A stretch of 64,000 nt of DNA from JACVRW01 sp963808545. GTDB taxonomy: Bacteria; Actinomycetota; Thermoleophilia; Solirubrobacterales; Thermoleophilaceae. Both the position numbers and the translations under genes were made by a program. The DNA lies in assembly GCA_963808545.1 (NCBI GenBank), contig CAWEGB010000015.1, forward strand, positions 248,001 through 312,000. Reading direction: 5' to 3'. Positions 18,228-26,237 of the stretch are shown here, piece after piece. A model generated the notes under the pieces. The model worked only from the letters and a program-made list of their open reading frames with translations, ran no database searches and was not told the DNA's origin. Every line of letters starts with the position of its first letter. The stretch's first letter is position 1.

Positions 18228-18905
18228 GTGACGCGGCTCGCACCCTTCCTCTGCATCTTCGCTGCCCTGGCCCTGCCGGCCTGCGGCGAGGACGACGAGA
18301 GCGCTCCATCCGGCTCTCAGGGCGGCCGGCTGGTGGCCGCGCTGGGCGACTCCATCACCGCCGGCACGCCGCGCTGGGATCCCAATCCCGGCATCCGGGC
18401 TCAGATCGGCCCCGGGCTCGACCGCCGCAGTCAGTACGGCTACTGGGCGCAGCGGGCCCTCCCCGGGACGCGCTTTCGCAACTGCGGGGTGGCCGGCGAG
18501 CGCACCGGCGAGATCGCCGCGCGGCTCGACGACTGCGCACGTGGCGCCGAGACGCTGATCGTCCAGGGCGGGGTCAACGACCTGGCCCAGGGAGTCGCGG
18601 CGGAGGAGGTCGCGGCCAACCTGCGGGCGATGGTGCGCCGCGGCAAGGGCATGGACCTCGAGGTGGCCATCGTCGAGCTCCTGCCGTGGAACGGGGGCTA
18701 CCCGGACGCCGCCGGCGAGATCCGGGAGCTCAATCGGCTGATCGCCCGCATCGCCGAGGACGAGGGCGCCAGGCTGATCCGCTGGTACCGGGTGCTCGAG
18801 GATCCCGACCGGCCGGGGCGGATGCTCGCGCGCCTCAACTCCGACAACGCCCACCCCTCGATCGCCGGCTACCGGCGGCTGGGCGAGGCGGTGCGGCTGC
18901 CGTAG
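18228..18905 (+). CDS. SGNH/GDSL-hydrolase lipoprotein
   Basis: 225 residues from a GTG at 18228. The leader ends LALPACGED, a good lipobox, giving a membrane-anchored extracellular protein. SGNH blocks are present: LGDSITAG (nucleophile Ser, about 45), the block II Gly in NCGVAGERTGE, GGVNDLAQG (Asn of block III, about 118), and NAHPSIAGY with the catalytic His near the C terminus. Likely an esterase or lipase acting on envelope lipids or acylated sugars. An in-frame ATG at 18144 would place the N terminus over the divergent riboswitch and is rejected in favour of the lipoprotein start. It converges on the UDG gene, overlapping 37 bases. Confidence 0.85.
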   Translation: MTRLAPFLCIFAALALPACGEDDESAPSGSQGGRLVAALGDSITAGTPRWDPNPGIRAQIGPGLDRRSQYGYWAQRALPGTRFRNCGVAGERTGEIAARLDDCARGAETLIVQGGVNDLAQGVAAEEVAANLRAMVRRGKGMDLEVAIVELLPWNGGYPDAAGEIRELNRLIARIAEDEGARLIRWYRVLEDPDRPGRMLARLNSDNAHPSIAGYRRLGEAVRLP

Positions 18906-19582
18906 GCGAGCTCGCGCGCCCGTTCGAACACGGCGTCGGTCATCGGCTCGGTGAGCTTGCCGGTGAAGGTGTTCTGCTGGCTCGGGTGAAACGAGCCGAG
19001 CAGCACCGGTCCCTTCTCCGGCTTGAACTCGGCGGCGTGACCGAAGCGCGGGCGCGGACGGATCTCGAGCAGGCGGCAGGCCGCCTCCCACGCGAAGGCG
19101 CCGAGGCAGAGGACCACCGCCGGGTCGATCAGCTCGAGCTCCTCGGCCGCGTAGGGAAGGCAGTTGTCGCGCTCCTCTGGCGAGGGCCGGTTGGCCGGAG
19201 GCGCGCAGCGCACGGCGGCCGAGATGAAGGCGCCCGTCAGCTCGAGGTCGTCGTCACGGCGCAGCGAGAACGGCTGGTTGGCGAACCCCGTGCGGTGCAT
19301 GGAGGCGAACAGCCAGTCACCCGAGCGGTCGCCGGTGAAGATGCGGCCGGTCCGGTTCGCTCCGTGGGCCGCCGGCGCGAGGCCGAGGACGAACACGCGG
19401 GCGTCAGGGTCGCCGAAGCCCGGCACCGGCCGGCCCCAGTACTCCTCGCCCGCGAAGGACGCCCGCTTCTCGCGGGCCACGCGCTCGCGCCACTCCACCA
19501 GGCGAGGACAGCGCCGGCAGGTGGTGATCCGGCGCTCTAGGGCTTCAAGCGCTTGCCGCTGCTGAACAGGTACTGCGCCCAC
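18869..19582 (-). CDS. Family 5 uracil-DNA glycosylase (UdgB-like)
   Basis: About 237 residues. Four Cys for a 4Fe-4S cluster are in place: CRRC near the N terminus and a CAPP...ERDNC pair mid-protein. Motif 1 is GLAPAAHGANRTGRIFTGD, a family-5 signature in which the usual catalytic polar residue is Ala, and motif 2 is GSFHPSQQNTFTG. It removes uracil, hypoxanthine and related bases from DNA (family knowledge). The start is uncertain. The GTG at 19582 overlaps the ABC permease by 46 bases, and no start codon lies between the permease stop and the first Cys pair, so translational coupling is likely. Confidence 0.87.
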   Translation of the reverse strand: MGAVPVQQRQALEALERRITTCRRCPRLVEWRERVAREKRASFAGEEYWGRPVPGFGDPDARVFVLGLAPAAHGANRTGRIFTGDRSGDWLFASMHRTGFANQPFSLRRDDDLELTGAFISAAVRCAPPANRPSPEERDNCLPYAAEELELIDPAVVLCLGAFAWEAACRLLEIRPRPRFGHAAEFKPEKGPVLLGSFHPSQQNTFTGKLTEPMTDAVFERARELAYGSRTASPSRR

Positions 19583-20292
19583 AGGAAGGCCGGCACGGCC
19601 AGCGCGGCGGTCACGCCCAGGGAGAGCCAGAACGACACGTCGCTCTCTCCCAGGAAGCCGAAGCGCACGGCGTTGACCAGGTAGAAGACGGGGTTCGCGT
19701 GCGAGAGCTCCTCCCAGGGGGAGGGGAGCACGTCGATCGAGTAGAAGACGCCGCCGACGAAGACCAGCGGCAGGATCACGATGTTGTTGATGAAGGTCGT
19801 GAAGTCCCAGACCTCGGCGTAGATTCCGACGATCACCCCGAGCGAGGCGAACAGCAGGAGCCCGACCGCGATCGCGGCCACGAGCGCGAACGGCTGCTCC
19901 ACCGGCACGCCCACCAGCAGCGCGGTCAGCACCAGCAGCGAGCCGCCGATCATCAGCGAGCGGAAGAACCCGCCCAACAGGTAGCCCACGCAGATCTGCC
20001 AGCTGGGCATCGGAGCGGACAGGATGTCGTTGATGTAGCGGTCGAAGCGCGCCTGGAAGATCGAGGAGGAGTTGTTGGCGTAGGCGGCCTGCACCATGCC
20101 CATCGTGATCAGTCCTGGCACGATGAACACCTCGTAGTCCACGCCCCCCACCTTGTCGATCCGCCCTCCGAGCGACAGCCCGAACACGAGGATGAACAGG
20201 ATCGAGGCGATCACCGGCGCCAGCACCGTCTGGGTCCAGAGCTTGGACACCCGCAGCACCTCGCGACGGCACAGCCAGCCCAGCCCGGTCAT
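19537..20292 (-). CDS. ABC-2 type permease
   Basis: 251 residues, six predicted transmembrane helices. It begins MTGLGWLCRREVLRVSKLWTQ, with the amphipathic elbow helix of ABC2_membrane proteins, then VLAPVIASILFILVFGLSLG. The NodJ/DrrB-like signature region PLVFVGGVFYSIDVLP and AVRFGFLGESDVS lie in the C-terminal half. It pairs with the upstream ATPase, which it overlaps by ATGA, to form a homodimeric or heterodimeric exporter. Substrate could be a drug, lipid or polysaccharide; nothing local decides it. Confidence 0.9.
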   Translation of the reverse strand: MTGLGWLCRREVLRVSKLWTQTVLAPVIASILFILVFGLSLGGRIDKVGGVDYEVFIVPGLITMGMVQAAYANNSSSIFQARFDRYINDILSAPMPSWQICVGYLLGGFFRSLMIGGSLLVLTALLVGVPVEQPFALVAAIAVGLLLFASLGVIVGIYAEVWDFTTFINNIVILPLVFVGGVFYSIDVLPSPWEELSHANPVFYLVNAVRFGFLGESDVSFWLSLGVTAALAVPAFLWAQYLFSSGKRLKP

Positions 20293-21023
20293 GAAGACAT
20301 CGCCTTGACGTACACGTCCTGCAGCCGGTCGACGGCGAAGTGCTCGCGCAGGCCGGCGGCCGAATCGCGGGCGATCAGCCGGCCGTCCCGGATGAGGGCG
20401 ATCTCCTCGCACAGCGCCTCGGCCTCCTCGAGGTAGTGCGTGGTGAGCAGGATCGTGGTGCCCTCGGCGTGCAGCCTGCGGATGTACTCCCAGAGCTCGG
20501 TGCGCAGCTCGAAGTCCACCCCCGCCGTGGGCTCGTCGAGGATCACCAGGCGGGGCCGGTGCATCAGCGCGCGGGCCAGCAGCAGGCGCCGGCGCTGGCC
20601 CCCGGACAGCTTGGGGGCGCGGACGTCGCTCTTGGCCTCCAGGCCGAAGACCGAGATCATCTCCTCGGCTCGATCCCGGGCCTCCTGCCTGTTCATGCCG
20701 AAGTAGCCGCCGTGGTAGGCAAGCGTCTCGCGGACGGTGAGGAAGCGGTCGAGGTTGATGTCCTGCTCGGCCAAACCGATCCAGCGCCGTGCCTCCATGC
20801 TGTCGTGAGGCTGACCGAACACCGCGATCTCGCCCGATGTCACGCGCAGTAGGTTGCAGACGGCGCTGATCAGCGTGGTCTTCCCGGCCCCGTTCGGACC
20901 GAGCAAGCCGAAGAAGGAACCCGCCGGTATGCGGAGGTCGAAGTTCTCGAGCGCGAGGACGCCATCGTCGTAGCGCTTGGTCAGGCTACGGAGCTCGAGG
21001 GCGGGATTCTCGTCACGGAACAC
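20289..21023 (-). CDS. ABC transporter ATP-binding protein
   Basis: 244 residues from a GTG at 21023. Walker A GPNGAGKTTLISA (about 42), Q-loop AEQDINLDRFLT, signature LSGGQRRRLLLARALMH (about 140), Walker B LVILDEPTAGVD and H-loop TTHYLEEAEALCEE are all intact. The architecture is the DrrA/NodI single-domain type that powers ABC-2 permeases, here encoded by the overlapping downstream gene. The frame stays open further upstream to an ATG at 21119, but that would run into the divergent methyltransferase start and adds low-complexity sequence, so the GTG before FRDENPALELRSLTKRY is preferred. Confidence 0.92.
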   Translation of the reverse strand: MFRDENPALELRSLTKRYDDGVLALENFDLRIPAGSFFGLLGPNGAGKTTLISAVCNLLRVTSGEIAVFGQPHDSMEARRWIGLAEQDINLDRFLTVRETLAYHGGYFGMNRQEARDRAEEMISVFGLEAKSDVRAPKLSGGQRRRLLLARALMHRPRLVILDEPTAGVDFELRTELWEYIRRLHAEGTTILLTTHYLEEAEALCEEIALIRDGRLIARDSAAGLREHFAVDRLQDVYVKAMSS

Positions 21024-21117
21024 GACCGTCGAGGCTATCGACGCCCGGGCGGCGTCCGGACGCCATCCCTGCGGGCACCTCTGGGAGTACCGTGGCGAGA
21101 GCGACCGAAGGAGCGCC

Positions 21118-21945
21118 ATGAGTCAACTGCCCTTTGACGAAGGGATGGCGGCCCAGATGGAGGTGATCTACCGCCGCCGCGACATTCTGCGGCGCCGGGC
21201 GATCGTCCGTGAAGCCCTGGGCGCGCAACCGGGCGAGGCGATCGTGGACGTGGGCTGCGGGCCCGGCTTCTACGTGCTCGAGCTCCTCGAGCAGGTGGGG
21301 CCCGGCGGCCGGGTGGTGGGGGTCGACGCGAGCCCGTCGATGCTCGCCGTGGCCGCGCGCCGCTGCGCCGATCACGAGAACGCGTCCTTCGTGGAGGCCG
21401 ACGCCACGTCTCTGCCCTTCGACGACGGCGCCTTCGACGCCGCGGTCATCGTTCAGGTGCTCGAGTACGTGAACGAGGTCGACGCCGCACTGGCCGAGCT
21501 CCACCGGGTGCTGCGACCCGGCGGGCGGGCCGTGGCCTGGGCGGTCGACTGGGCCACGTTGTCGGTGAACGCCCTCGATGGAGATCGCAACCGGCGGGTG
21601 CTCAGCGCCTGGGACGACCACCTGGCCGACCCCTCGCTGCCGCGAACATTGATACCGCGCCTACGGGCTGCCGGCTTCGACAACGTCGCGATGGAGGGCT
21701 ACGCCTTCGCGACCGCCGAGCTCACGCCGGAGTCCTACGGCGGGTCCCTGATGCCGCTGATGCGCGACTTCGTCGCCGGCCGGGCGGGCGTCACCGAAGC
21801 CGACGCGGCGGCCTGGCATGCGGAGATGACCGAGCTGGGCGAGCGCGAAGAGTTCTACTTCGCCTGCATCCAGTACTGCTTCACGGGCGAGCGGGGCGAG
21901 CGGGGGCCGAAGCCTCCCGGTCGATCGCGGCGAGCTCAGCCGTGA
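21118..21945 (+). CDS. Class I SAM-dependent methyltransferase
   Basis: 275 residues. Motif I VDVGCGPGFYVLELLE (about 40), acidic motif II VVGVDASPSMLAVA, motif III FVEADATSLPFDDGAFD and a UbiE-like HRVLRPGGRAVAW post-motif identify a Methyltransf_11 enzyme. The C-terminal third (SYGGSLMPLMRDFVAGRAGV) looks like an arsenite- or small-molecule-methyltransferase-style cap, but the substrate is not identifiable. A good AAGGAGC ribosome site precedes the ATG at 21118. It converges on the ketopantoate-reductase-like gene with a 65-base overlap. Confidence 0.88.
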   Translation: MSQLPFDEGMAAQMEVIYRRRDILRRRAIVREALGAQPGEAIVDVGCGPGFYVLELLEQVGPGGRVVGVDASPSMLAVAARRCADHENASFVEADATSLPFDDGAFDAAVIVQVLEYVNEVDAALAELHRVLRPGGRAVAWAVDWATLSVNALDGDRNRRVLSAWDDHLADPSLPRTLIPRLRAAGFDNVAMEGYAFATAELTPESYGGSLMPLMRDFVAGRAGVTEADAAAWHAEMTELGEREEFYFACIQYCFTGERGERGPKPPGRSRRAQP

Positions 21946-22807
21946 CGCGGTCACTCACCGGCGTGGGGAGGCCGTGACGGGCGCCGAGGCGGGCGATCAC
22001 GCCGTTGCGTGCGTCCCACTCCAGTGGCCGGCCCGCTAACCGGTCGAACAACATCGACGTTCCCTGGTCGGGTGCGAGCGCCTCGATCAGGCCGATGATT
22101 TCGTCGACGGTGTCGGGCCCGACGCGCGCACCCTCGGCGCGGCCGACGGCCACGCATTCCTCCGCGAGCCGGCGGGCGATGGTCATCTGGTCCGGCTCGC
22201 GAAACACCTCCGCTCGGCGCCGGGCCAGCACCATGGGGGCCGCGGTGGCGTTGAAACAGAGCTTGCGCCACGCCTCCGTCCGGAAGTCCGGGACGAGATC
22301 GACCCGCGCGCATTCGCCGAGCAGCTCGGCGAGGGCGGCGCCGGCCGGCGTGCTGGGCACGCTGAGCCGGGCCTGCTCGAGCTGGCGCACCCGGCCTGGG
22401 CCCAAGACTTCGGCGGGGCACCACACGATGGCCGGCAGAATCTCCGCCGGACCGGCAACCGGCCCGACCAGCGCCTCGTGCTCTATGCCGTTCTGGAGCA
22501 CGGCGATCACCGTCCCGGTGCCGCACAGCTGCGCGAGCCACGACCCTGCAGCGGCGGTCTGGTGCGTCTTGACCGCGAGCAGCACCCAGGGGACGGGGAC
22601 GGCGGTTGACGGGTCAGCCTGCACCAAGCCCGCGAGCGCATGCTCTTCGCCGCCGGGCAGCTCCACGACCGGCGCGGGACCGGGCCGGCGGCCGCACAGC
22701 GCGACCACGTGGCCGGCACGCTCGGCGGCGGAGGCGAAGGTTGCTCCGATGGCACCGGGCCCGACGACGGCCAGATCGGCCGTTCGCTCGCTCCCTGTAC
22801 CGGGCAA
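21881..22807 (-). CDS. 2-dehydropantoate 2-reductase (ketopantoate reductase) family protein
   Basis: About 308 residues from a TTG at 22807. The N-terminal Rossmann loop is VVGPGAIGATFASAAERAGH. LLAVKTHQT carries the conserved Lys-Thr-x-Gln region, LQNGIEHE the NGxE motif, and FRTEAWRKLCFNATAAP the catalytic Lys and Asn. Family members reduce ketopantoate in pantothenate synthesis, but many paralogues act on other 2-oxo acids. It is the last gene of the rml operon, 11 bases after rmlB. That position suggests a role outside coenzyme A synthesis, though this is only inference. The start is uncertain because no ATG precedes the Rossmann motif within the operon gap. Confidence 0.83.
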   Translation of the reverse strand: MPGTGSERTADLAVVGPGAIGATFASAAERAGHVVALCGRRPGPAPVVELPGGEEHALAGLVQADPSTAVPVPWVLLAVKTHQTAAAGSWLAQLCGTGTVIAVLQNGIEHEALVGPVAGPAEILPAIVWCPAEVLGPGRVRQLEQARLSVPSTPAGAALAELLGECARVDLVPDFRTEAWRKLCFNATAAPMVLARRRAEVFREPDQMTIARRLAEECVAVGRAEGARVGPDTVDEIIGLIEALAPDQGTSMLFDRLAGRPLEWDARNGVIARLGARHGLPTPVSDRVTAELAAIDREASAPARPARP

Positions 22808-22818
22808 GACGGCCCCGG

Positions 22819-23808
22819 CTACCCGCCTGACAGCGAGCGCCCGTAGTGGCGCTCGTAGTACTCGCGGTACTCGCCCGAGCGGATCGGGGACCACCAGTCC
22901 TCGTTGTCGCGGTACCAGTCCACTGTGCGGGCCAGGCCCTCCTCGAAATGCACCTCGGCCTGCCAGCCCAGCTCGTCGCGGATCTTGTCCGAGCTGAGCG
23001 AGTAGCGGCGGTCGTGACCGGGCCGGTCGCGCACGTACTCGATCAGCGATTCGTCACGGCCGGTGAGCGCGAGGATGCGCCGGACCACGTCGATGTTCTC
23101 GCATTCGTCAGGACCGCCGACGTTGTAGGCCTCGCCGGGGCGTCCCCGTTCGAGCACGGCGTGAATGCCCCGGGCGAAGTCCTCGACGTACAGCCAGTTG
23201 CGCACCTGAAGGCCGTCCCCGTAGACCGGGAGCGGATCGCCGTTCAGGGCGTTCAGCACGCACAGGGGGATCAGCTTCTCGGGGTACTGGCGCGGTCCGT
23301 AGTTGTTCGAGCCGCGACAGATCAGGGCCTCGATGCCGTAGGTGTGGGCGTGGGCGGACACCAGCAGATCGCCGCCCGCCTTGGTCGCCGAGTAGGGCGA
23401 GGATGGATCGAGGGGCGAGACCTCGGTGAACGAGCCCTCCGGAATGGAGCCGTACACCTCGTCGGTGGACACCTGCAGGTAACGCGACACGCCTCGCTCC
23501 CGCGCCGCGTCGAGCAGCACGCTGGTGCCGATCACGTGGGTGCGCGCGAACGCGTCCTGGTCGGCGATCGAGCGATCCACGTGCGACTCGGCCGCGAAGT
23601 TGACGATCGCGTCGGCGCCCTCGGCGACCTCCATCACCAGGTCCCGGTCCTCGATGCCGCCCACCACGAGCTCCACCCCGTCGGGCAGGTTCTCGCGCCG
23701 GCCCGCGTAGGTCAGCTTGTCGAGCACGGTGACGTCGTGGCCGCCCTGGGCGATGCGCACGTAGGTGGACCCGATGAAGCCGGCCGCGCCGGTGACGAGG
23801 AGCTTCAC
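22819..23808 (-). CDS. rmlB: dTDP-glucose 4,6-dehydratase
   Basis: 329 residues from a GTG at 23808 (VKLLVTGAAGFIGSTYVR). It converts dTDP-glucose to dTDP-4-keto-6-deoxyglucose using tightly bound NAD. Evidence: Rossmann GAAGFIGS, FAAESHVDRSI, STDEVYGS with the catalytic Asp-Glu, SPYSATKAGGD (YxxxK), RGSNNYGPRQYPEKLIP and WLYVEDFARGI. The start overlaps the rmlD stop by GTGA. It is the second step of dTDP-rhamnose synthesis, co-encoded with rmlA and rmlD; rmlC (3,5-epimerase) is not in the window. Confidence 0.95.
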   Translation of the reverse strand: MKLLVTGAAGFIGSTYVRIAQGGHDVTVLDKLTYAGRRENLPDGVELVVGGIEDRDLVMEVAEGADAIVNFAAESHVDRSIADQDAFARTHVIGTSVLLDAARERGVSRYLQVSTDEVYGSIPEGSFTEVSPLDPSSPYSATKAGGDLLVSAHAHTYGIEALICRGSNNYGPRQYPEKLIPLCVLNALNGDPLPVYGDGLQVRNWLYVEDFARGIHAVLERGRPGEAYNVGGPDECENIDVVRRILALTGRDESLIEYVRDRPGHDRRYSLSSDKIRDELGWQAEVHFEEGLARTVDWYRDNEDWWSPIRSGEYREYYERHYGRSLSGG

Positions 23809-24608
23809 GCCCGCACCCCGAGGTATGCGTCCAGACCCTCCTGCCACTCGGGCAGGCGGACACCGTCGTATTCAGTTGTCAGTACGGAGTTGGCCGGGCG
23901 TGCGGCGGGCCGCGGGAACTCCGCGGTCGTGCACGGCTCCAGCCGGCAGTCGACTCCGGACCGGTCGAAGATCTCCTGCGCGAAGGCGAACCACGAGCAC
24001 GAGCCGCCGCCCGCCAGATGCCGTACCCCCCGGTCGCCGCCGTGGGCCAGGCGCACGAGACCCTCGGCCAGGTGGCCGGTGAAGGTCGGGCACCCCAGCT
24101 GGTCGTCCACCACGCGCAGCTCGTCTCGCTCATCACCCAGGCGAAGCATGGTGGCGACGAAGTTCGCCCCCCCGGCGCCGAACAGCCACGAGCTGCGCAC
24201 GATGAGGTGGTCGGGGTTGGCCTCGGCCACCGCCCGCTCGCCCGCGAGCTTGGAGCGCCCGTACTCCTGTAGCGGGCCCACGGGATCGGACTCGACCCAG
24301 GGCTCCCTCTTGGCACCGTCGAAGACGTAGTCGCTCGAAACGTGCACCACCCGGCCGGCCGACCGGGCGACGTTGGCCGCTCCGTCGCGGTTGGCGAGCA
24401 TCGCCGCCTCGGCGTGATCCTCCGCGCCGTCCACGTCGGTCCAGGCCGCGCAGTTGATGACCAGGTCGCCGGGGCCGATCGCCGCCTGCACGGCGTCGAA
24501 GTCGGTCACGTCGAGCTCGGCGCGCGAGAGGCCCACCGCGTCGGCGCCCGCCACCCTCATCACGTCCTGCCCGAGCATGCCGCCCGCGCCTGTGACCACC
24601 AGCCTCAC
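23805..24608 (-). CDS. rmlD: dTDP-4-dehydrorhamnose reductase
   Basis: 267 residues. N-terminal VVTGAGGMLGQDV, INCAAWTDVDGAEDH with the conserved AAxTxVDxAE motif, VHVSSDYVFDG, EYGRSKLAGERAV (YxxxK) and RSSWLFG are diagnostic. It reduces dTDP-4-keto-rhamnose to dTDP-L-rhamnose with NADPH. It overlaps rmlA at its start (ATGA) and rmlB at its end (GTGA), so the three are translationally coupled in the order A-D-B. Without rmlC nearby, either the epimerase is elsewhere or the final sugar differs. Confidence 0.93.
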   Translation of the reverse strand: MRLVVTGAGGMLGQDVMRVAGADAVGLSRAELDVTDFDAVQAAIGPGDLVINCAAWTDVDGAEDHAEAAMLANRDGAANVARSAGRVVHVSSDYVFDGAKREPWVESDPVGPLQEYGRSKLAGERAVAEANPDHLIVRSSWLFGAGGANFVATMLRLGDERDELRVVDDQLGCPTFTGHLAEGLVRLAHGGDRGVRHLAGGGSCSWFAFAQEIFDRSGVDCRLEPCTTAEFPRPAARPANSVLTTEYDGVRLPEWQEGLDAYLGVRA

Positions 24609-25673
24609 AGGATCTGCACGTCCGCGTTGTCGCCCACCACGAAGCGGTACGCCTTGGGCAACGCCGGCCCGCGGCAGATCGAGACGTTGCGGCCGATCAG
24701 GCTGGCCTCGATCCGGTACTCGAGGTCGGCGATGTGCGAGCCGGACAGGACGATCGAATGCTCGAGCTCGGCTCGCTCGATCACCACGTCGTCGCCCACG
24801 GCCGTATACGGCCCGATGTAGGCGTCCTTGATCCGGGTGCCGTTGCCGATGATGGCGGGCCCACGGACGGTGGCTCCCTCGAGCACCGCGCCCTCCTCGA
24901 TCACCACACGCCCCTCCACGCGGCTCTGACTGAGCTCACCCTCCACCCGCTCGGGCAGTTCGTCGAGGATCAGCCGGTTGGCCTCCAGCATGTCCTGCAC
25001 CTGTCCCGTGTCCTTCCACCAGCCCTGGACGATGTGCGGGTCCACGCGCGAGCCGCCGTCCACGAGCGTCTGGATGGCGTCGGTGATCTCGAGCTCGTTG
25101 CGCCAGGACGGCTCGATCGCGCGAGCGGCCTCGAAGATCGCCGAGGTGAACATGTAGACCCCGACGAGGGCGAGGTCGGACTTGGGCTCGGTGGGCTTCT
25201 CCACCAGCCGAGACACCCGCCCGTCGCCGTTGAGCTCGGCCACGCCGTAGGACTCCGGGTCGGGCACCGGGGTGAGGAGGATGAGGGCGTCCGGCTCCTC
25301 TGCGCGGAAGGTGTCCACCAGCGCCACGATGCCGTCGCGCAGGAGGTTGTCGCCGAGGTACATGACGAACGGGTCGTCGCCCAGGTAGGGCTCGGCGGTG
25401 AGCACGGCGTGAGCGAGCCCGAGCGGAGCGTCCTGCTCGATGTACTCGATCGAGATGCCGAACCGCGAGCCGTCGCCGGCCGCCTCGCGGATCTCGGCGC
25501 CGGTCTCCGGCGCGATGATTATTCCCGACCTCCTCGATGCCCGCCTCCGCCATCGCCTCGATGCCGTAGAACAGGACCGGCTTGTTGGCGACCGGCACGA
25601 GTTGCTTGGCGCTCGTGTGAGTGAGGGGGCGAAGGCGGGTGCCCTTGCCGCCGGAGAGGATCAGGCCCTTCAT
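24605..25673 (-). pseudogene. rmlA: Glucose-1-phosphate thymidylyltransferase, one +1 frameshift (probably intact in vivo)
   Basis: The N-terminal part from the ATG at 25673 has the nucleotidyltransferase signature LSGGKGTRLRPLTHTSAKQL and VLFYGIEAMAEAGIEEV. The continuation in the next frame has DPFVMYLGDNLLRDGI, a mid-domain VGVYMFTSAIFEA and a C-terminal left-handed beta-helix (VLEGATVRGPAIIGNGTRI). The total is the long RmlA type of about 355 residues. The span of 1069 bases is one more than a multiple of three. Deleting one base of the CCC at 25524-25526 (GGG on the coding strand) joins the frames as EVGIIIAPETG, exactly the family sequence. It forms dTDP-glucose from glucose-1-phosphate and dTTP. 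The first base of its ATG is the last base of the PPOX stop (TAATG). Confidence 0.88.
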
Positions 25674-26134
25674 TAATAGGCCCCCGCGAGCTTGCGGTGG
25701 TCCCAGCTGACCACGCGGGAGGGAACGAACGTGAGGCCCACGCGCTTCTGCGCCTGCTGAGCCACCATGGCGCGCGCCTCCGCGCCAAGATCGCCCGCGT
25801 AGCGCGCGAAGAGGTCCAGACCGAACCGCTCCACCGCAGACGGGTCGCGGTCCATCTGCACGTCGCACTCGAACATCACGCCGCGCAGCTCCTGGTACTG
25901 AACCCCGTCCTCGATACCGATCGTGGCCCTCGGATCGCGCTCCAGGTTCTTCGTCTTCTGCGACTTTGCGTAGGTCCAGCCGCGCAAGTTCGTGCCTTTG
26001 TTGACGAACCAGAGCGGCACGAGATGAGGTAGGCCGCGCGGGCCGACCGTGGCGCACTGCATGACCATCTGCTCGGCGAGAAAGGCGTCGAGCTCAGCGT
26101 CCGACATCTGGATCTGCTCCCGGCGGGAAGGCAT
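25673..26134 (-). CDS. Pyridoxamine-5'-phosphate-oxidase-like (PPOX/FDR split-barrel) protein
   Basis: 153 residues. Split-barrel flavin-binding features are CATVGPRGLPHLVPLWFV, then WTYAKSQKTKNLERDPRATIGIEDG, the RNP-motif-like stretch typical of PPOX class F420- or FMN-dependent enzymes, followed by a C-terminal KRVGLTFVPSRVVSWDHRKL. The start is taken at the ATG at 26134; the later Met (MSDAELDAF) is an alternative. Its stop overlaps the rmlA start by one base, making it the first gene of the rml operon as read, although its function has no obvious link to deoxysugar synthesis. Confidence 0.78.
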   Translation of the reverse strand: MPSRREQIQMSDAELDAFLAEQMVMQCATVGPRGLPHLVPLWFVNKGTNLRGWTYAKSQKTKNLERDPRATIGIEDGVQYQELRGVMFECDVQMDRDPSAVERFGLDLFARYAGDLGAEARAMVAQQAQKRVGLTFVPSRVVSWDHRKLAGAY

Positions 26135-26179
26135 GGGCCGCGCAGCGTATCCACCGCATCGTTTTCCGGATCTCCGGGT

Positions 26180-26206
26180 AATGGTTCGATGTTTTGACCA
26201 ACCATT
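26180..26206. repeat. Inverted repeat in the PPOX/carboxypeptidase divergent region
   Basis: AATGGTT at 26180-26186 and AACCATT at 26200-26206, perfect 7-bp arms 13 bases apart, lying between two divergent genes and 32 bases upstream of the carboxypeptidase GTG. The spacing is compatible with an operator for a dimeric regulator. No candidate regulator is adjacent. Confidence 0.4.
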
Positions 26207-26237
26207 GGGGGGAAGACCTGATGATCGAGGTATCGAC

